From Penium margaritaceum (lineage: Eukaryota; Streptophyta; Zygnematophyceae; Desmidiales; Peniaceae): 45,974 nt of DNA. This document shows, piece after piece, positions 41,743-45,974 of the stretch (positions are counted from its first letter, which is position 1; each line of letters opens with the position of its first letter). The DNA is taken from contig SZWC01000037.1 in the NCBI GenBank assembly GCA_023375785.1, positions 132,555-178,528 on the forward strand. The letters run 5' to 3'. Both the position numbers and the translations under genes were made by a program. A model generated the notes under the pieces. The model ran no database searches. It saw nothing but the letters and a program-made list of their open reading frames with translations, and was not told the DNA's origin.

Positions 41743-42586
41743 TCAAAAGCTAGGCAACATGTTAGGGCGGTAGCGTTGTTGATGTCGCCTGCGGGCTTCC
41801 ATGCTCATTGCTTAAGTCTAGTGCCCCCTAAGTCTGTTTCACTAGAGTCTAGAAGCTCTCGGTTTGTTACTCAGAAACGCGCGCTCCAGTGTTAGCGCCA
41901 GAAAGCAGCTGAAAACTTAAAGTGAATGATTAAGAATGAAGAATGAGCAACAATTAGAGACCCCTCCAACTTCTAGCTCCCCCCCAAGCTCTGTAGAGCT
42001 TGATACTCAGCTAACCACTCAATCAAAAAATACACCTAGACCTATCTTCTGACAGGCAGGGTTTTCACGGTGAGGAGTGCCAGACAGCCGACAGCCCAAA
42101 ACCCGGGCGTCGTCTGTTTTTGCCTGAGAACTGGACCATACCATAACACCGACGCTGCGAACGCCGTCGTGTTGTCAGAAACAGCTAGACAAATAGCAGC
42201 AAAGAGTTATGGTTGCCCGGACCCAGGCAGTGCCTACGATGCTCCACGATGCCAAATAGTGCCACGCAACATGCGACATGGACCCTAGGCAGAGCATGAC
42301 GCTGCAGACGCAATGATACGGTCAGATCCAGCACCTTGTGCATGCAGAAAGCATTTGCTGTGGCAGTGACCACCGGCAGCCCGACCGCCGAGGAGACCTG
42401 CCGATGGAGCTGAGCACGTCGCCGGAGAGAGGAGGCTCCTGCGAACTGTGAGAAGGCTTCAGCGTACGTCGGCTCCACCGTATGATACTCCAGTAGCGTC
42501 GAGTCTCGTCGTCAGTCATCTGCACGCTGATGTACACAAGCCGGGAGGAAACAACAGAGCACAATGAGGATGCGCAAAAACCAACA
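41743..42586 (-). repeat. Copia element 3: 5' LTR
   Basis: Direct repeat of 35679-36468. It ends (plus strand) CCAACA at 42586, which is the TGTTGG start in element sense. It carries an extra segment of about 45 bp near 42159-42204. Confidence 0.85.
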
Positions 42587-42812
42587 CCGCGTGCGACACC
42601 CGTCGTGTGCCGCGGCACGCATGTATGCTGTGGACTTATCATTTGTTAAATCTCTCTGCAAATGCTATTGAAGCATTATGACACTATTACTAGTGTCTCC
42701 TAGCCAGACCCTTGCTGTCGTGTGTACGACTTGTGGCTATTGTCACGGTCTAACCGGGCTCTGACGCCTCGTCAGCGATTGTGTCGCTAGGAAGCTTCTA
42801 TGCATCTTCTCA
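42587..42812 (+). repeat. Terminal 226 bp of an element-2-type LTR
   Basis: Matches 29593-29818 in length and layout (CCGCGTGCG to CATCTTCTCA). It is truncated at the left by the end of element 3. No matching 5' half is nearby. Confidence 0.88.
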
Positions 42813-42836
42813 GCATATCCTCGAGTTATGGGGGAG
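42813..42836 (+). mobile_element. Second copy of the 24-bp element-1 tail
   Basis: GCATATCCTC, then GTTATGGGGGAG, equivalent to 35413-35436. Its first five bases are GCATA, identical to the left target duplication of element 2. Confidence 0.85.
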
Positions 42837-43473
42837 TGTTGTGATGTGAGCCGTCCACGTTTGCCTTGTACAACTCCCTTTGACTAGTCCAACGTGTCCA
42901 TATTTGTGCAGACACTAGGTATCGACATTGCTAAAGCTGGAACATTGTCCCGTGGTCCACCCATATGTAGGTGCTAGAAAGCTGCCATAGCGCGATGGAT
43001 GCTTGTTTGAATCTTCTAGACTTTTTTTGGTGACTCGAGGATTTTCCCAGTGGACCGATCATGTGCACTGTTCGCGTGTTTTTTCTTTCTCTATCCACTG
43101 ATCGATGCTAGATCCATGCATGTGACCTAGCGTAGTATCTAGCTCAAGATACTGCATCTGTAAGTTCGTACGTTGCGTCGTTTGGACACATGTGCATATG
43201 GTTTCGGCCAAAACAATGTTTTTGCGTAGGCGATGAGACAAACTGATTGCATGCGTGAATTGTCGTGCGGCACGTCACGTACATATGTTATATGCTTGTG
43301 AATTGTCGAATTTCATCGCATATTGTAGCCATTCCTATTCTCAGACTCTAAGTGTCTCGTCTAGCTGAATCCATGTTATTTTGAAGCTTCCTTGTGTGCC
43401 AGGGTGATCGCTGACTGAGCAGTGTTGATTCGTTAGCAACATCAGTGTTGGGAGGCTTTCAAGTCGCTCCTCA
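42837..43473 (+). repeat. Full-length element-1-type LTR
   Basis: Starts TGTTGTGATGTGAGCCG. I place the end at GCTCCTCA by analogy with the end of the element-2 LTR, giving about 637 bp against 642. The first 240 bp match 35437-35678 at roughly 85-90% by eye. It is related to, but distinct from, the element-2 LTR. Confidence 0.75.
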
Positions 43474-43491
43474 TATTTGACCACCCTAGAC

Positions 43492-44491
43492 CAAGGCTCA
43501 TGCCCGTATTACCGGTATCGCGATACATCGTGTTTTTGTACCGCAGTGTTGTAGCATCGCGATACGTTTTTTTTTTATTGTTATTTGCGGTAACCGGTAC
43601 AGTATCAGTACTGACCTGGCAAGGTACCCCTCTTCTGTATCGCGCAATCATACCGCACTACAGTAACACGGTAGTGAGAAAGTGAAAGAAAAAAACTTTG
43701 ACAAGTAACCGTAATGTGCTGCAACTAAGTCGACGTGGTAGTGCGGATGAGTGTGCATTCGGACGCTCTCAATGGACAGGAAATCTATGTGCGAATCTGC
43801 CTACGAAGCGAGCTGGGACGTACGTCTTCGCCCTCGACCTTCAAAATTTCAAAGTTAAAAAAGCGAAGTCTTAGGGACAGACCAAGGACATGGACGCTTG
43901 ACCAAAATAAGACACTAAGAATATACCATGGCTTCTGGACAAACGAGTCCAAGATTCCAAGGCTGAAAATCATAGTCAAATTTACGTGTCCTTTTATTGA
44001 GCTCTAAATAATAAGCGAACATAAGGGACTACGGTATTGAACAAGAGTACCTCTTCATAACTGCACCCTCCTCCACTTTCCTGATTTCTTGTCCCAAACC
44101 TTCTACTCCACCTAAGCATCTCCATATCACAAGTGAATGTCATGTAAAGGTGTATCCTTTCTTTGTGCGTATGTTAACTTGAGTTCCGGGTTCATGACAT
44201 CTATTACCTATTCATTTCGTAAGCTTAGAATTGATTTTTGGTGTTAGAAAAACATTAGGGCATTCATTACTGTGGTACACATTTTAGTACCGTGGTACAA
44301 TGTGTTTTTTATGCATTCGTATACTGTGTACCACGGTACTTGTATTGTATCGCGGGTTTTTTACGAATACTGTCGGTAACGCGGTGCCGGTACCGGTATC
44401 GGTAATGAGCTGCCACAAAATTACGATACCGCGGTATTCGTACCGTGAACTGTGGTACCGCGGTACTCAATATCGTCGTATTGCAGCCCTG
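43492..44491. mobile_element. Non-autonomous hAT-type DNA transposon, 1,000 bp
   Basis: Flanked by a perfect 8-bp target duplication CCCTAGAC (43484-43491 and 44492-44499); the match is exactly 8 bp and no longer. Ends are CAAGGCT at the left and AGCCCTG at the right (CAGGGCT in inverted sense), the CA(G/A)GG start and 8-bp duplication typical of hAT. Both subterminal regions are crowded with GGTAC/GTACC and CGCGGTA motifs, as expected of hAT transposase binding regions. The longest internal frame (43735-44007, 90 codons) resembles no transposase, so it would move only in trans. Confidence 0.8.
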
Positions 44492-44499
44492 CCCTAGAC

Positions 44500-45885
44500 T
44501 ATGTTTGATGCGTTTTCGACAACTCGAATAACCTTTGGAGAATGGTTGTCAAAACTATCAACAGATGTATAAACATATATTATAGATTTAATTGAAAATT
44601 TCAAGGGTTCGAGAACCTATAGAAAGGAATGGTTGGATGTCACTGAATGCCCTTGACTTCCCGACGGAGTTTCTCAAACCATCTACACACGAGGTGACAT
44701 TGCATGCCCTGCTCGCCATGTAGTCATAAGATCCGATTTATATCCAGATTTCATATTCCGATTTCTTGCTTCCACATCGAAGAATTGACTGTCTGATTCT
44801 ATTTGATCAGTAGACTTGTATGAAGACGCGCCTCAATGTCTCAAAATCCATAAAATGGCTAGAATTTTTTTTTAAAAAATTAATGAACAATTGATGGTTG
44901 TATGCACCACTTTCCTCATGCCACTTAGGCCCCAAGTATGCCTCATTCTTGTCTTCGCATTTGTATGCATGCGCTCGACAAATCCAAACACTTAACTTGA
45001 ATGATGAATGAATAAATTTTAATATTATAATTTTGAAATATTCTTTAATACAAACTCAATATCCCGTCCATATCGATGTTCCTCTTAGCACTGTAGGTAA
45101 ATGACTGGCTTTTGTGGAATTGGTTGGGAATTGAGAGAGTGTGTGTTCGTTTGGACTGTGTTTTCGCTACCGAAAAAATAAAGATGAGGTGTGGTCGAAT
45201 CTCCGTGATTTTTCAGACTAGTCGGACCTGAGCGATTTGTTTCGCGGTTCGTGTCTGACAAGGAATCGTCGTGTGGCTTGTGCGAGGGAGAAGCGGGTTC
45301 GCACAGGTACGAGGTGTCGTGCCAGGCAGAAAGGACGAACTTCGTTGCTCCTTGTCTCAGCATTATGAAGAGGTTATTTCGATGTTTTCACGATGATTGT
45401 TTTTGTCCTTCTTAAACTAGCCACTTTTCAGCCTCATATTCTGAAAATGGACATACATTTTCAGAGTTCTTCAAATATGGCAATGATTGACGTTGTTTGT
45501 TTGTAGCCTTGCAATGATAGCCACACTCGAGGGTGTTGTATCACATTATTTCAATCATGGCCACGAGGGCGGGCGAAAATAGTAGGATTGTGCAGATGTG
45601 CAATACTCACACATACAACAACATGATATGAGAAATATCTCCACAAAGGCTCTAAATATTGAATTTTAACGAGGTGTAGTAAAAGGAGGAATTTTTTTTG
45701 AAAAATTAAAATTTATGATTTCTTATTTTTCATTTTTTTGAAAAGCATATGTGTAACGGGCCGTGTCTCCAGCTCCTGCTCTGAAGTCGTCGTCGGAGTT
45801 CGCAGAATGGCGTTCTCAGTCCGCGTCAGGGGTTTACCCCCCTTCGCAAGACTGAGGGGCAATCGTCATCAACGACCCAGAGCAG
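44500..45885. other. AT-rich flank, no gene seen
   Basis: Resumes after the hAT target duplication. The longest frame (45085-45363, minus, 92 codons) has no motif. Composition resembles the 5.8-9.4 kb segment. No repeat ends were recognised. Confidence 0.5.
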
Positions 45886-45910
45886 GGAGACTCGAATATT
45901 TCGAGTCTCC
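45886..45910. repeat. Perfect 11-bp inverted repeat, 3-nt loop
   Basis: GGAGACTCGAA and TTCGAGTCTCC flank TAT. It lies in the GC-richer terminal 200 bp, just before a second hairpin-like pair. Confidence 0.85.
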
Positions 45911-45936
45911 GGAGGCCCATTTCCGTTTTTACCTAA

Positions 45937-45968
45937 CCCCTGGTTTTGGGACCCAAACCGGGGGTTTT
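45937..45968. repeat. Imperfect hairpin at the window edge
   Basis: AACCCCTGGTTTTGGG is followed by ACCCAAACCGGGGGTT, near-complementary arms. Composition changes near 45,750, and this may be the start of another repeat cut by the window edge. Confidence 0.6.
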
Positions 45969-45974
45969 TACCTC

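Larger units (their letters stand above)
35679..42586 (-). mobile_element. Copia element 3 (complete LTR-to-LTR, defective)
   Basis: A minus-strand Ty1-copia element of about 6.9 kb. Its LTRs of about 790 and 844 bp begin, in element sense, TGTTGGTG/TGTTGGTT. It has a perfect primer site (41727-41738) and polypurine tract ATGGGGGAG (36469-36477). Gag, protease, integrase with an intact-looking D-D-E, a 12-residue repeat linker and RNase H are present. Reverse transcriptase is missing. Flanking 5-mers (GAAAT left, CCGCG right) do not match, and the two flanks belong to different LTR families, so the right junction has been rearranged. Confidence 0.88.

Noticed and set aside
1..45974. CRISPR arrays, operons, bacterial promoters
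   Set aside because: No spaced identical short repeats and no compact gene clusters. Introns, LTR elements and the microsatellites point to a plant nuclear genome.

Overview
The window looks like nuclear DNA of a green plant, probably a streptophyte. The evidence is a plant-type GT47 (exostosin/MUR3-like) glycosyltransferase gene, Ty1-copia elements with the plant-style initiator-Met tRNA primer site (TGGTATCAGAGC), a chromodomain Ty3/gypsy relic, a Mutator-like (MULE) transposase relic and an hAT-type element. A charophyte such as Chara, or a bryophyte, would fit, but the sequence does not fix the species. There are no operons, ribosome binding sites, CRISPR arrays or prokaryotic features. 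I recognised no rRNA or tRNA gene, although tRNAs could not be searched for systematically.

Left part (1-5.8 kb). This is the only stretch with plausible host genes. A GT47 gene lies on the minus strand (about 845-2462). I model it with one short intron, because the long open frame starts at GTG inside what looks like a pyrimidine-rich 3' splice site, and an in-phase upstream exon supplies a membrane anchor and a poly-Ser stem. Purine-rich tracts, a 28-bp x 8 minisatellite and a GC-rich block follow. The GC-rich block holds a candidate first exon of a secreted protein (minus, 4972-5076) ending at a GTGAGT donor.

5.8-24 kb. A sharp change leads into about 3.5 kb of AT-rich DNA without genes, then mixed intergenic DNA, a diverged tandem array of about 207 bp units (12.8-13.5 kb), a decayed MULE transposase (14.2-16.65 kb, minus) and a small gag-only LTR element (18.22-19.79 kb, minus). 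A single N at 23017 sits between two copies of the same 147-bp block and looks like an assembly false duplication.

24-44.5 kb is a nested retrotransposon pile-up. It starts with an unidentified decayed frame and the chromodomain end of a Ty3/gypsy element with the start of its 3' LTR. Copia element 1 (27.0-29.2 kb, plus) is interrupted just before its polypurine tract by copia element 2 (29177-35412, plus, LTRs of 642 bp each). The 3' LTR of element 1 is then interrupted by copia element 3 (35679-42586, minus). To the right of element 3 the junction 'element-2 LTR end / 24 bp / element-1 LTR' appears a second time, this time with a full-length element-1 LTR. An hAT-type element of exactly 1000 bp with a perfect 8-bp target duplication (CCCTAGAC) lies 18 bp beyond that LTR.

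All three copia copies lack most or all of the reverse-transcriptase domain while keeping protease/integrase/RNase H remnants. Elements 1 and 2 share the same apparent integrase E-to-K change and the same in-frame TAG, which suggests spread of an already defective subfamily. Many inactivating stops in the transposon relics are TAG, as expected from C-to-T decay of CAG or TGG. The last 1.5 kb is AT-rich with two hairpin-forming inverted repeats at the window edge. All identities were judged by eye.
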